A stretch of DNA of 64,000 bases from Moanibacter sp964542645 (GCA_964542645.1 CAZIUG010000015.1:310001-374000); one strand, 5' to 3'; shown: positions 44,337-54,190, counted from the stretch's first letter. The notes: a model not told the origin generated them from the letters alone. Numbers and translations are program-made.

Positions 44337-45058
44337 AGAACATTACTGGGAACGGCCTGATATACCGGGATAAGAATTTTGTGCAGTTCACCAAATTCGG
44401 TCGATTCAAGTTCTTTGAGGGAAATGGCATCTTCGATTCGGAAGCGTTCAATCGCAGTCCTCCTAAGAGTCGCTAGATAGGCGCCACAGCCTATCTTCTG
44501 TCCCAAATCATGTGCAATGGTACGCACATAGGTGCCTTTGCTACATTCGATTCGAAACTGAACTGTAGGAGACTCGAAAGCCAGCATTTCGATCGAGGTT
44601 ACTCGAATGAATCGGGGCTCACGCTCAACTTCTTTTCCTTTTCTAGCCAGCTTATAAAGAGCCACTCCTTTAACCTTCTTGGCCGAGAACATCGGTGGAA
44701 TCTGATACTGATCCCCATGAAACTCACTTAATTTCTGCTCCATTTCAACCTTCGTGAGTTCCGGAACTTTATGCTCCTCAATCACAACCCCCTCCACATC
44801 ATGCGAATCGGTTGACTTCCCAAGGACAAGAGATCCTTCGTAGGACTTGTCTAGACTCATTAGATAGCGCGAAATTTTAGTCGCCTTTCCCACGAGAATA
44901 ATAAGCAGACCTTCTGCGTTAGGATCCAGAGTCCCAGCGTGACCTACCCGCTTCATTTTAACTTTAGCCCTGACCCGGTCAACTACATCATGTGAAGTAA
45001 GACCAGTAGGCTTGTCAACCAAGAGGACGCCTTCAAAGTTATGCCAGGGGGTTACCAT
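44333..45058 (-). CDS. truB: tRNA pseudouridine(55) synthase
   Basis: About 241 residues from the ATG at 45058, which lies 4 bases after the nrnA stop; an ATG 15 bases upstream would overlap nrnA. It makes pseudouridine 55 in the T loop of tRNAs. Motifs are GVLLVDKPTGLTSHDVV, the catalytic Asp in HAGTLDPNAEGLLII, and YEGSLVLGKSTDSHD. The C-terminal PUA domain seen in E. coli TruB is largely missing, as in several short bacterial forms. Confidence 0.95.
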   Translation of the reverse strand: MVTPWHNFEGVLLVDKPTGLTSHDVVDRVRAKVKMKRVGHAGTLDPNAEGLLIILVGKATKISRYLMSLDKSYEGSLVLGKSTDSHDVEGVVIEEHKVPELTKVEMEQKLSEFHGDQYQIPPMFSAKKVKGVALYKLARKGKEVEREPRFIRVTSIEMLAFESPTVQFRIECSKGTYVRTIAHDLGQKIGCGAYLATLRRTAIERFRIEDAISLKELESTEFGELHKILIPVYQAVPSNVL

Positions 45059-45062
45059 AATA

Positions 45063-46055
45063 CTAAGAATCAAAAGAGCAAAAATGAGCTCTTAAGGTGT
45101 CTACCATTTGCGGATAAAAAGTCTCGATCGAACCAATGCAATTAAACCCCGCGGCGCAAGCGTGACCACCACCGTCAAATTGTTCGGCTAGTTTATCCAC
45201 TCTGTGTATTGCATCCTTAGAACGAAAACTCCCTTTAATAAACCCCTCGCGCTCTTCAAGTAAAACGCCAATTTCCACCCCATCAAGAGCTCGAGCATAG
45301 TCAACTAGGCCCTCTGAATCCTCCTTCTGGGCTCCTAATTCTTCATAGATACCTTCCCTTAAGAATCCGACGCAAATCTTTCCATCACATTCAAATGTGA
45401 GGCTGGAGAGAAAACACTCCAGCAATTTGAGTCTCCCTACACTCTCCTGTTCATACAAATGAAGTGAAGCGCTCGCAGCATCAGCCCCATACTCCATCAG
45501 ACGGCTCGTTATAGCAAATACCTGTTTTGTCGTCGATGGGAATCGGAACTGTCCCGTATCCGTAGCAATACCCACAAACAAAGCTTGCGCTGTGACAGCA
45601 TCAACCTCGATCTGCAAATCGAAAAAAATCCCGGCCAAAACTTCCGAGGTCGCGGACGCATGGGGAGCTACGAAATTCAACTCAGCATAGTTTCGGTTCG
45701 AAATGTGGTGGTCAATATTGACCAAAAATTTGGTGAACTCCTTCCGCAAAGCCTTCCCAATTCTCACAACATCTGCACAATCGACGCATATTGCTCCACG
45801 TCCGCCAATCTCGAATTTACCATCTGAGTGAAAGGGCGTATTGCCAACAAAAGATCTCAGCACTCGTGGAATAGGATCAGGACTGATCGCAATCGCGTCA
45901 ACACCCCGATCTCGAAGGACCCGACATAGAGCGATTTGAGAACCAATGCTATCACCGTCTGGTCGCAAGTGTCCGAGAACTGCTACCTGCTTCCCTTCGA
46001 GTCTCTTTAAGAAACTAGAGAAGCCTCGACTAAACTCTGGGAAAAAGTCACTCAT
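45063..46055 (-). CDS. nrnA: DHH-family nanoRNase/pAp phosphatase (NrnA-like)
   Basis: A 330-residue DHH phosphoesterase. The metal-binding motifs are LGHLRPDGDSIGSQIAL, the DCAD motif in ICVDCADVVRIGK, VNIDHHISNRNYAEL (DHH) and ATDTGQFRFPS. The DHHA1 domain near the end has FDGGGHACAAGF. It degrades short RNA oligonucleotides and may hydrolyse pAp. It sits between rbfA (4-base overlap) and truB, a common place for this gene. Confidence 0.93.
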   Translation of the reverse strand: MSDFFPEFSRGFSSFLKRLEGKQVAVLGHLRPDGDSIGSQIALCRVLRDRGVDAIAISPDPIPRVLRSFVGNTPFHSDGKFEIGGRGAICVDCADVVRIGKALRKEFTKFLVNIDHHISNRNYAELNFVAPHASATSEVLAGIFFDLQIEVDAVTAQALFVGIATDTGQFRFPSTTKQVFAITSRLMEYGADAASASLHLYEQESVGRLKLLECFLSSLTFECDGKICVGFLREGIYEELGAQKEDSEGLVDYARALDGVEIGVLLEEREGFIKGSFRSKDAIHRVDKLAEQFDGGGHACAAGFNCIGSIETFYPQMVDTLRAHFCSFDS

Positions 46056-46402
46056 CCGCTCTCCTCGTCCAATCCAAATTCGTCAATGAGAGCGTTAAGA
46101 TGAACTCCCCGTTCCAGAGATTTGTCGTAGACAAAACTGAGGTTTGGAAGGTACTTCAAAACTATTCTTTTCCCCAGCATCCTCCTCAATTCCCGACTTT
46201 CCGCCTTAAGAAATCGACCTGCCGAAGCCGCTCTTTCGGAATCACCAACAACTGAAAAGTAAACTCGAGCGTTACGAAGATCCGAAGAGACCTCGACATC
46301 CGAAATTGTGATATAAACCGATTCCGATCTATAACGCGTGTGTAATAATTCGCTGACCTCCCGTTTGACCAACTCGGAAACTCGTAACATTCGCTGACCC
46401 AT
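46052..46402 (-). CDS. rbfA: 30S ribosome-binding factor A
   Basis: A 116-residue KH-type factor for late 16S rRNA maturation and cold adaptation. RMLRVSELVKREVSELLHT opens the domain; DVEVSSDLRNARVYFSVVGD and LKYLPNLSFVYDKSLERGVH are the conserved segments. Overlaps nrnA by 4 bases and follows infB by 158 bases. Confidence 0.94.
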   Translation of the reverse strand: MGQRMLRVSELVKREVSELLHTRYRSESVYITISDVEVSSDLRNARVYFSVVGDSERAASAGRFLKAESRELRRMLGKRIVLKYLPNLSFVYDKSLERGVHLNALIDEFGLDEESG

Positions 46403-46560
46403 TCCAACTCTCCCGATTTACCCCCAGCATCCTCAGAATTCAATTTAAAGTTTAATGAAAAATGAACACACCAATTTCAATTCAGCAATTCGCACCTCTG
46501 AAATCTGATGGACTAGTTTTACGATTTGCAAAAATTTTAACCCACTAGTTCCAAAAGATC

Positions 46561-49002
46561 TCAAAGAGTTGGACGAACATTCTCAATCTCGAAACACTCA
46601 ATAACGTCGCCTTCTCTGTAATCGTCATAATCGGCCAACCTGATACCGCATTCATAGCCGGAGCGTACATCAGAAGCGTCATCCTTAAAGCGCTTGAGAG
46701 CGTCAACTTTGCTTTCCACTTGTATTTGTCCGTCACGAATTAATCGTGCATTGCTATCACGTGCAATTCGTCCTTCGACCACCATACATCCGGCTACTCT
46801 ATTGGATTTACCCACAGGAAAGACCTGGCGAATATCAGCCACTCCAATCTTATTCTCCTTTTTCTCTGGCTCAAGTGTATCCGCCATCGCCCCCCTGACC
46901 ATATCAATCAATTCGTAAATGATATTGTTTCGGTAAATATTTATTCCGTGATGCTTTGCCTCGCTTACAACCCCACTCTCCTGATTAACGTTGAATCCAA
47001 CAACAGCTGCTTCAGCCGCATGCGCCATCTGAACATCGTTCTTACTGATGGTACCAACCGCAGTCTGAACAACCTCAAGGATAATCTTCTCACTCTTAAT
47101 GTCCTGAAGACATTCTGCCAGTGCTTCTGCTGTTCCAAATACATCTGCCTTTAATATGACTCTAAAAACCTTCCTTTGAGACTTAGAAATGGCGTCAAAA
47201 ATATTCTCTAGCGTTGCGCCCGTTTCCACGGGCACTTCGTCCTGTCCCTGTTTTCTGATCTCCAGTTCATTCTCCTTCGCTTCGCTCCTCGCTACGCGAT
47301 CATTCTTTGCCCAATGAAAAACAGCTCCTGACTCAGGAGGCCCAGACCAACCCGTGACCCGAACTGGGGTCGACGGTTCAGCCAACTTCAGATTTTGCCC
47401 CATATCGTCAAACAGAGCTCGAACCTTACAGAAATACGGACCTGCTATTAGAGAATCACCAACCTGCAAAGTTCCATTCTGTACGATAAGTGACGCATTA
47501 GCTCCTTGTCCAACATCCTTCTGGGCCTCAACAATTATTCCATCAACGGGAGCTTCAGGATTCGCCTTCAAATCCTCCATCACTTCAGCTTGAAGCAAAA
47601 TCGTATCAAGCAAGTCAGTAATACGTTCACCTTTCAGGGCAGATATCTCTACAGTTAAAGTCTCACCTCCCCAATCTTCGGCTGCAATGTTACGGTCTTG
47701 CATCTGTCCTTTAACCCGGTCCATATTGGCCCCTGGAACATCAGTCTTATTAATTGCGACCACAAGCGGAACTCCCTCCTCCTGAATATAGCCTAGAGCC
47801 TCATCCGTTTGAGGCATAAACCCGTCGTCAGCCGCAACAACTAATACCGCAATATCAGTAATACGGGTTCCTCGTGCCCGCATTCTGGAAAAGGCAGCGT
47901 GTCCAGGGGTATCTATAAAACTTATCTTCTGTCCGTTATGTTTAATCTGATAAGAACCAATATGCTGTGTTATCCCACCCGCCTCACCAGCCACTACATC
48001 CGTTTTTCGAATAGTATCCAAAAGAGTCGTTTTCCCATGATCAACATGTCCTAAAATACATACAATCGGACATCTAGGGACCAGGTCTTTGGCCTCTTTC
48101 TTATCCGGCTCCTCAACCTTTGTTTTCTCTGGTTCTTCCTGGGCCCTCTCTCCTCGATGGCGCACTTCAAGACGATACCCGTGGGTGCGTGCCAGCCTTT
48201 GCGCAACATCTTCCTCAACCACCTGATTCATAGAGGCAAAAATCCCAAACTCCATTAACTCCGAAATGAGTCGAAATGGTTTCAGGCCCAAATGTCCTGC
48301 AAAATCTCTCACCACGATCGGAGGCTTGAGTTCAAGACTCTTGAGTTGGCTTTCGTCGATAGCAGATTCTTCCTTTTGATGTTGCGAAGCCGCCTTCGTT
48401 TCTTCTCTAGACTTAACTGGTTTGGGAGGCACAGCTATCTGGGGTCTCTGAGGTCCAGTAGACTGCGAGTCTCTCTCTGAAGGTATTCCGGCTGCTGTAG
48501 ACAACGGAGAGGATTGGGACTTTGAATCAGTTTTTGGAGGTACAGGCAGCGGGTTGGGTGAAATAGGCTTAACCGGAGAACTGGCGGGCTGAGGGGGAAT
48601 CATACCCGGAACCCGAGGCTTAACAACCGCCGGTTTGGGGCGTTTCGCCTCAATCCGCTCCTTCCTTTCCTGGTCGACTTCCTCCTTCGTCTTAACGATG
48701 GCAGCGGCAGACGGACCCACAACCTTTTCTTCTTTGGAATTTTTGGTCAACTCGACAGCTTCCGGATCTGGACCTGAAGATTCTTTGGTCAATTCAACAG
48801 CTTCCGGATCTGGACCTGAAGATTCACTCCTGCCCTTATCAGCTCCCCTCGCAGTGAATTCCTCGACTAAACTTTCAGCTGATATGTTATCAACCGTACT
48901 GGATGCCGTTTTAACAACAAAGCCGCGGCTACGCAAAAGCTCGATGAGCTCCGCGTTAGTTATACCCAATTTCTCGGAGAGGTTGTAGACTCTGACGCTC
49001 AC
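46561..49002 (-). CDS. infB: Translation initiation factor IF-2
   Basis: An 813-residue GTPase that places initiator tRNA on the 30S subunit. The IF2 N-terminal domain (VYNLSEKLGITNAELIELL) is followed by a Pro/Lys/Glu-rich linker to about residue 225 with an exact-phase 14-residue tandem repeat, then the second IF2_N segment. The G domain has CILGHVDHGKTTLLD, IDTPGHAAFSRM and AINKTDVPG. Domains II-IV follow, ending in YREGDVIECFEIENV. Second gene of the operon, 68 bases after nusA. Confidence 0.97.
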   Translation of the reverse strand: MSVRVYNLSEKLGITNAELIELLRSRGFVVKTASSTVDNISAESLVEEFTARGADKGRSESSGPDPEAVELTKESSGPDPEAVELTKNSKEEKVVGPSAAAIVKTKEEVDQERKERIEAKRPKPAVVKPRVPGMIPPQPASSPVKPISPNPLPVPPKTDSKSQSSPLSTAAGIPSERDSQSTGPQRPQIAVPPKPVKSREETKAASQHQKEESAIDESQLKSLELKPPIVVRDFAGHLGLKPFRLISELMEFGIFASMNQVVEEDVAQRLARTHGYRLEVRHRGERAQEEPEKTKVEEPDKKEAKDLVPRCPIVCILGHVDHGKTTLLDTIRKTDVVAGEAGGITQHIGSYQIKHNGQKISFIDTPGHAAFSRMRARGTRITDIAVLVVAADDGFMPQTDEALGYIQEEGVPLVVAINKTDVPGANMDRVKGQMQDRNIAAEDWGGETLTVEISALKGERITDLLDTILLQAEVMEDLKANPEAPVDGIIVEAQKDVGQGANASLIVQNGTLQVGDSLIAGPYFCKVRALFDDMGQNLKLAEPSTPVRVTGWSGPPESGAVFHWAKNDRVARSEAKENELEIRKQGQDEVPVETGATLENIFDAISKSQRKVFRVILKADVFGTAEALAECLQDIKSEKIILEVVQTAVGTISKNDVQMAHAAEAAVVGFNVNQESGVVSEAKHHGINIYRNNIIYELIDMVRGAMADTLEPEKKENKIGVADIRQVFPVGKSNRVAGCMVVEGRIARDSNARLIRDGQIQVESKVDALKRFKDDASDVRSGYECGIRLADYDDYREGDVIECFEIENVRPTL
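48745..48826. repeat. 42-bp tandem repeat inside infB
   Basis: Two adjacent 42-base units differ at only a few positions and encode ESSGPDPEAVELTK twice in the disordered linker of IF-2. The repeat length is a multiple of three, so the frame is kept. Confidence 0.85.
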
Positions 49003-49070
49003 GTTATCTTGGAAGTAAATTACTGTATCTAAGACCTATCCCTTTCGCACAAGCAACAGGATCATGTTTT

Positions 49071-50333
49071 CTATTGATCGATCCTGTTCGCATTCCGGTA
49101 TTCGTTCACTTTCTCTATTATATTACTGGCCAGCTCCTCCTCAAATCCTGCGTCTACCAAGTCGCTTACCTCAACCCCGACAAACGCCTCCGGGCTAACA
49201 ATGCCGATCTCGACTAACTTCTCAGCATCTTCATTCGAAATTCCTGAAACTCCGTGCCATCCGGCAACCGCTGCTTGGACCCTTGCATCGAAACCCAGAT
49301 CAACACGTTGTTCCTTTGAAATGTCTAACTTCCAACCTAAGAGGCGGCTTGTGAGTCTGGCGTTTTGGCCACGCCTCCCAATCGCTATTGAGAGATCATC
49401 TTCCGCTACTTCAAACGACATTCTGAGATTCGTTTCATCAATATCAACATTGCGAGGAATGGCAGGCTTAATCGCTTCCTCAAGCATTTTGATCGGTTCA
49501 TTGTAGTATCGGATGATGTCAATCTTCTCTCCTCCCAACTCCCGCACGATGCTCTTGACGCGCGCGCCGCGTGCACCAACGCAGGCACCAACCGGATCGA
49601 CCCTGGCATCTTTACTGTTCACAGCGATCTTAGTTCTGTAACCGGGCTCCCGAGAGATCGCTTCTATAACTACTGTCCCATCTGCAATTTCGGTTACCTC
49701 GAGTTCGAAAAGCCTTCTCACGAACCGAACACTAGCTCGACTCAAAATCAACTCTGGACCCCGATTAGATGGCTCTATATTAAGCAGTAAACAACGGATA
49801 CGCTCCCCGGGAGCGTAATCCTCCCCGGGTACCCGTTCTCTGGATGGAAGGATCGCTTCAGCTTTCCCCAAATCAATGATCAAATCGCCCCGTTCCCTCC
49901 TCCGCACGACACCCGAGAGAATATCCCCTACTGTATCCTTGTAATCATCATAAATCCGCTCTTTCTCAAACTGACGGAGCCTATGCATAATCGATTGGCG
50001 CGCTGTCTGAGCGGCAATCCGGCCAAGGAAGGATGGATCGATTTCCTTTTCCACCACCTGCCCAAGACTAGGGTTTGAGGAATAAAGTCGCGCCTTCTCA
50101 ATATGTATCTCGAACCGGGGATCACCCACCGAATCAACCACGGTCAGCTTCGCCCAAGCCTTCAATGCACCAGTCTTTGGATCGATATCGATCGTTAGAT
50201 CCTGGTCTCCAGTGCCAGCAGCCCGCTCTGCCGCACCACGTATCGCACTTACGATCGTCCCGATCATATCCTCTCGGGATATACCCTTTTCTTTCTCCAT
50301 GTACTCGAGAACAGAAAGGATTTCGTTGCTCAT
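49071..50333 (-). CDS. nusA: Transcription termination/antitermination factor NusA
   Basis: About 420 residues from the ATG at 50333 (MSNEILSVLEYMEKEKGI), which matches the family start; the frame is open 20 codons upstream. The N-terminal RNA polymerase-binding domain is followed by S1 (VGDILSGVVRRRERGDLII), KH1 (PVGACVGARGARVKSIVREL) and KH2 (SIAIGRRGQNARLTSRLLGW), then a short acidic C-terminal helical repeat region. First gene of the nusA-infB operon. The usual preceding rimP gene is absent. Confidence 0.96.
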   Translation of the reverse strand: MSNEILSVLEYMEKEKGISREDMIGTIVSAIRGAAERAAGTGDQDLTIDIDPKTGALKAWAKLTVVDSVGDPRFEIHIEKARLYSSNPSLGQVVEKEIDPSFLGRIAAQTARQSIMHRLRQFEKERIYDDYKDTVGDILSGVVRRRERGDLIIDLGKAEAILPSRERVPGEDYAPGERIRCLLLNIEPSNRGPELILSRASVRFVRRLFELEVTEIADGTVVIEAISREPGYRTKIAVNSKDARVDPVGACVGARGARVKSIVRELGGEKIDIIRYYNEPIKMLEEAIKPAIPRNVDIDETNLRMSFEVAEDDLSIAIGRRGQNARLTSRLLGWKLDISKEQRVDLGFDARVQAAVAGWHGVSGISNEDAEKLVEIGIVSPEAFVGVEVSDLVDAGFEEELASNIIEKVNEYRNANRIDQ

Positions 50334-50810
50334 TAATGCGGCCTTGTTAAAAGATATAATGAAAAAAAAAGCGGGCAGGAAGCCCACTCTCAAGAATTTC
50401 GAGAAGCTGGAAGAGTCCGGAAGCTAGGTAAGCGACTTCTCCTTGTCAAGTTTCGTGTATTATTGCTCCTCTTGGTATGGGATCAGATCTAAGGAACGAG
50501 GACCTCTCTCAGTATATTCTTGGCTGTACTTTTCCACGACATATTCCAAGCACGAAACCCTAGTTTGAGAATAGAGACTAACAGATCCTTTTCACATCCG
50601 TCCAGTTGACCGCTACGCCTAAGTACAAAATCTTATTTTTCTTAATTTTGAATTTTAATCACTAGACTGACCAGTACTTCTATAATCCTATCCAATATGA
50701 TTCTTAATTCGCTGTTAACTCGATCCATCGTCTTCAAGAGCGTCCAGAGTCTGGACAATTGTGAAACTCCATGGTTGCATCCGAACCAAGGGGCTGTATA
50801 AACAGGACCA
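50334..50810. other. 477-base divergent gap between nusA and a UxuA-like gene; no rimP
   Basis: Most bacteria have rimP directly upstream of nusA; no such frame exists here. A plus-strand 22-residue basic frame (MKKKAGRKPTLKNFEKLEES at about 50364) overlaps only noise and is not called. The region must hold the promoters of two divergent units. Confidence 0.5.
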
Positions 50811-51746
50811 ATGAAAATTTCTGTATGGGATGGAGGGCTTTCGGACTCGCACATGCGTCAAGTTTCTCAACTTGGCGCCGAAGGCATCGACTTCGGTAAC
50901 GGAACAGCATTCCCCGGGGTAACGGAACAAGGATACCCCGACCTCGACAAAGTCGTGCAAATCAAAAAACGAATTCATACATGGGGACTCGAGATTAATC
51001 GAGTGACGCTGCCAGACATCACTGAGAAATTCATGCAGAACCAACCCGGAGGAGAACAAGAGCTGGAGAATTCCTGTGAGGCTGTCCGTATCTTCGCCCA
51101 AGCCGGAATTCCGATTGTTCGCCAACGTTTCGCAGGGGATACCTTTGATCTATCCGAAAATTACTCATCGGTCCATCGTGGCGGCTATATCTCAAGAGGA
51201 GAACGCCCTAAGCATTCGATCTCTCCTTCGACAGTCCCCACCTACGAAGAATTAGACCAATGGTGGGATCGGTTCGTAAAAGTCTACAAAGCTCTCGTTC
51301 CCGTTGCCGAAGAGACTGGAGTTCTCCTTGCCCTCCACCCCTCAGATATTCCTCACCCTAATACCCCATTTGGAGGATTGGGGTTTCATCGCGTCATCGA
51401 TGCCTTCCCCAGCGCTAACGTCGGATACCTCTACTGCTGCGGCACCCGCGCCGAGGCCGGGGGATCATCTATCGTCCTAGACGAAATCAATAACTACGGT
51501 CGCAAAGGGAAAATATTTACTGTCCATATGCGCAACGTCCGCGGAAGCCTTGCCACTGCCGGAGGGTTCGAGGAAGTCCTGCTCGATGATGGCGATATGA
51601 ATATCGCAAAGATCTTTATAGAACTTAAAAAAGTCGGGTTCGATGGTTTTATCAATCCGGATCATATCCCCAAACTCGAAGGAGACGTGGGGTTAGCCTA
51701 TTCTGTCGGCTACCTGAAAGCCATACTAACTTCGCTAGCGATATAA
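50811..51746 (+). CDS. Short UxuA/mannonate dehydratase-like TIM-barrel enzyme
   Basis: A 311-residue protein related to D-mannonate dehydratase, which turns mannonate into 2-keto-3-deoxygluconate. The metal ligands of UxuA are all recognisable: H176 (LALHPSDIPHP), C209 or C210 (GYLYCCGTRAE), H239 (FTVHMRNVRGS) and D284 with H285 (NPDHIPKLEGD). It is shorter than most UxuA proteins (350-400 residues). Substrate may differ from mannonate. ATG start, alone on the plus strand between nusA and an SDR gene. A second such protein lies at the window end. Confidence 0.82.
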   Translation: MKISVWDGGLSDSHMRQVSQLGAEGIDFGNGTAFPGVTEQGYPDLDKVVQIKKRIHTWGLEINRVTLPDITEKFMQNQPGGEQELENSCEAVRIFAQAGIPIVRQRFAGDTFDLSENYSSVHRGGYISRGERPKHSISPSTVPTYEELDQWWDRFVKVYKALVPVAEETGVLLALHPSDIPHPNTPFGGLGFHRVIDAFPSANVGYLYCCGTRAEAGGSSIVLDEINNYGRKGKIFTVHMRNVRGSLATAGGFEEVLLDDGDMNIAKIFIELKKVGFDGFINPDHIPKLEGDVGLAYSVGYLKAILTSLAI

Positions 51747-51816
51747 CCGAATTGGGTGGGCAATACCTCCCTCTGATATCGCAGCGTTGCAGGTCGCTTC
51801 CCTGGAATCAAATTAA

Positions 51817-51833
51817 AGGGCATATACGGCCCT
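51817..51833 (-). terminator. Weak terminator candidate between convergent UxuA-like and SDR genes
   Basis: agggc/gccct 5-bp stem with a 7-base loop. On the minus strand it is followed by ttaattt, a weak U-rich tail, 24 bases after the SDR stop codon. Confidence 0.3.
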
Positions 51834-51856
51834 AAAAGACCTTTCGAAAAAATGGG

Positions 51857-52603
51857 TCAGCCAGTAAAGACGGTTCCCCGCAATAGTTTGGCCTGGTCGC
51901 TAACCATAAATGCCACAATATTGGCAACATCTTCCGGATTGTTCAGGTTTTCAATCGCCTGATCCACATTTGTGGAACTTCCCGTCCTCTCCGCACTGCT
52001 TTTCATCTGGCCAATCTTGAGGGGAGACTTGACCGACCCGGGGGCAATGTCGTTCACCCGAATGCCATACTTGGGAAGTGTGGTTTGCATAACCATTGTA
52101 AGGCCATGCACACCCCCCTTGCTGCTTCCGTAGGCATAAGAAGATGATCCACCCCGCACACCCGCCCCAGATGCAGCCAGTATTATCACCCCACTCTGCT
52201 GCTTTTTCATCACTGCAACCACATATTTTGCCATCAAATAGGAACCACGCAAGTTGGTATCGAGAACCGCATCCCAGGTTTCCTCAGGGAATTCATCCAG
52301 TTCAACAGATGCTCCCCAAAGAACCCCGGCAAAATGCAACAAACTATCGATCCCGCCAAGCCAAGCCTCAGCTTCCGATACCGCTCTTGACACTACATCT
52401 TCATCTCCAACGTCAACGTTCCAAAACCGCGCCTCTCCACCCGAGCTTCTGATGGCATCAATCGCTTTTTTGGAATCCTCCTCATTGATATCAAAGAGCG
52501 CTACTTTTGCCCCGTCCCGGGATACCCTGAGACTCGATGCCCTACCAATACCAGTCGCTCCTCCTGTAACAATTATTCGTTTCCCTGAAAGGTTAATTTC
52601 CAT
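51857..52603 (-). CDS. Short-chain dehydrogenase/reductase (SDR)
   Basis: A 248-residue Rossmann oxidoreductase. The cofactor glycine motif is VTGGATGIGRAS at about residues 12-23, with DINEEDSKKA after the second strand (Asp suggesting NAD). HFAGVLWGA replaces NNAG, the catalytic Ser is in ILAASGAG, and the Tyr/Lys pair is in YAYGSSKGG. The protein stops at LLRGTVFTG, about eight residues before the usual VDGG-type end, so the C-terminal strand is clipped. Substrate unknown. Faces the UxuA-like gene. Confidence 0.88.
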   Translation of the reverse strand: MEINLSGKRIIVTGGATGIGRASSLRVSRDGAKVALFDINEEDSKKAIDAIRSSGGEARFWNVDVGDEDVVSRAVSEAEAWLGGIDSLLHFAGVLWGASVELDEFPEETWDAVLDTNLRGSYLMAKYVVAVMKKQQSGVIILAASGAGVRGGSSSYAYGSSKGGVHGLTMVMQTTLPKYGIRVNDIAPGSVKSPLKIGQMKSSAERTGSSTNVDQAIENLNNPEDVANIVAFMVSDQAKLLRGTVFTG

Positions 52604-52891
52604 TAGCTCAAGTCTCCATCAATACTTTTTGTATTCTACGATCTTCGTTTAACCTAGCTCTGGTTCGTAAGAATAACCTTCAATCTAAATAAACAAACAG
52701 AGCATTCCTTAAAGTTCTACTTTTAAAATAAACCTTATGACCGCGAATTACTCAATCTCACAATCATATTAATCCGAAAAATCTACTGTTGACAATCTTT
52801 TGGCTAAAAACTCAGCCGAATCGATCAGAGGCTTTTGAGCCAAGCTTGTATTGAAAAACGAACACAGATCTGCTAAACAGGCAATTAATAA

Positions 52892-53947
52892 ATGAACTTC
52901 CATCCTTTTCGTGTCTCCAATGATGCCCTCGACGAACCAATCGAGTTACGTCGTCGTATGGAAAATGAGGGGTATCTTTTTCTCCGTAAATTCCAAGATC
53001 CGGGAAAACTCCGGGACCTTCGTCTAAGAATATTAGAGCGGATCAATTCCGCTAGTGATTGGATGTTGCCCAACACAAAATTTTCAGAGGGCAAGGTCGA
53101 TCCAACCAAAGCCTGCACCGAACCCGATAGAGAATACCAAGACGTCTATCATGAGGTCTACAAACTCCAGCCCTTTCACGAGATTGCCCACTCTTCCAAA
53201 GTAGTTTCGTTAATCGGCAACCTGGTCGAGGCTCAGGTATTCCCTCACCCTCAGGTTATAACAAGGCTTTGGTTTCCTAATTACAGCAAACACACTACAC
53301 CTTTCCACCAGGATTTCGTTCACTTTCAAAGTAACCTTCAGATGTTCACGGTATGGACGCCTCTCAGCGATTGTCCAATCGAGCTGGGACCACTGGCGGT
53401 AGTGGAAGGATCCCATAGAGTCGGAGAGGTGGTAGATCACCATTTTTCGCTGGGAGCCGGCGGCCAGAAAGTTAGTGGTCCTGAATCCCGTGGAATTCCC
53501 CGCTGCAATGACTTTGAACTCGGTGATACTTTAATATTCGGATGCCTCATGGTTCACGGAGCCCTCCCAAATATAACAGAGGATCAACTAAGAATCTCTC
53601 TGGACAACCGTTATACCAGAAAGGGGCTACCCATTTCCGAGCACATGCTGACTCCACATCTCAATGCAGGACGGCTCACTTGGGAAAAGGTCTACGCAGG
53701 ATGGCCTGAAGATCACAAGCTCAGATATTTTTGGGAAAAAGAAGAGTTCGAAACGATTCCCCAAGACGTTAGCTTTGCTCAAAAGGCATTTGAGGAAGCG
53801 TTGGATTTGGCAGGAAAGGGCGACAAGGATGCCATATATGCCCTTCAGCGTGCCGCCAAAAAACCAATTACCATCGAAACCGATCCTCGTATTCGAAACC
53901 AGACGGAACAGGCACAACGTCGGTTAGCAGAAATCCAAATGAACTGA
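52892..53947 (+). CDS. Phytanoyl-CoA dioxygenase (PhyH) family protein
   Basis: A 351-residue Fe(II)/2-oxoglutarate dioxygenase. The iron triad is H139-x-D141 (TTPFHQDFVHFQ) and H222 (CLMVHGALPN), with R234 (DQLRISLDNRY) placed to bind 2-oxoglutarate. LDNRYTRKG matches the family. The last 90 residues are helical and follow the barrel. It hydroxylates a small substrate that cannot be named. ATG start; 243 bases before an ABC exporter pair, with a hairpin terminator candidate between. Confidence 0.88.
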   Translation: MNFHPFRVSNDALDEPIELRRRMENEGYLFLRKFQDPGKLRDLRLRILERINSASDWMLPNTKFSEGKVDPTKACTEPDREYQDVYHEVYKLQPFHEIAHSSKVVSLIGNLVEAQVFPHPQVITRLWFPNYSKHTTPFHQDFVHFQSNLQMFTVWTPLSDCPIELGPLAVVEGSHRVGEVVDHHFSLGAGGQKVSGPESRGIPRCNDFELGDTLIFGCLMVHGALPNITEDQLRISLDNRYTRKGLPISEHMLTPHLNAGRLTWEKVYAGWPEDHKLRYFWEKEEFETIPQDVSFAQKAFEEALDLAGKGDKDAIYALQRAAKKPITIETDPRIRNQTEQAQRRLAEIQMN

Positions 53948-53979
53948 CCCATAGTATAGATACAGGCAAGCAATCAAAT

Positions 53980-54006
53980 GGTCCGTAGCAATCAAGACAA
54001 CGGACC
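53980..54006 (+). terminator. Rho-independent terminator candidate after PhyH gene
   Basis: ggtccgt (53980-53986) and acggacc (54000-54006) form a perfect 7-bp GC-rich stem with a 13-base loop, followed by acttttg. It lies 33 bases after the PhyH stop codon. Confidence 0.45.
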
Positions 54007-54190
54007 ACTTTTGCCGGCCGCCAGGCATATTACGTCCCGGAAAAACGAAGCCTGAATTTTTCCATTTTCAAAGCACTAAAGGATGATTCAGGGAAAAGAT
54101 ATAATCGTCGAGCTTTACGCAAGGGGTCTTCGACCGCACCGGAAAAGAAGCCAATAGTATATGATACGATAGGGCCCGCCGCACAAAAAC

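Noticed and set aside
50212..50427. Plus-strand frame antisense to the nusA start ending in a basic 22-residue peptide
   Set aside because: Mostly a shadow of nusA; the free part is too short and lacks a ribosome-binding site.
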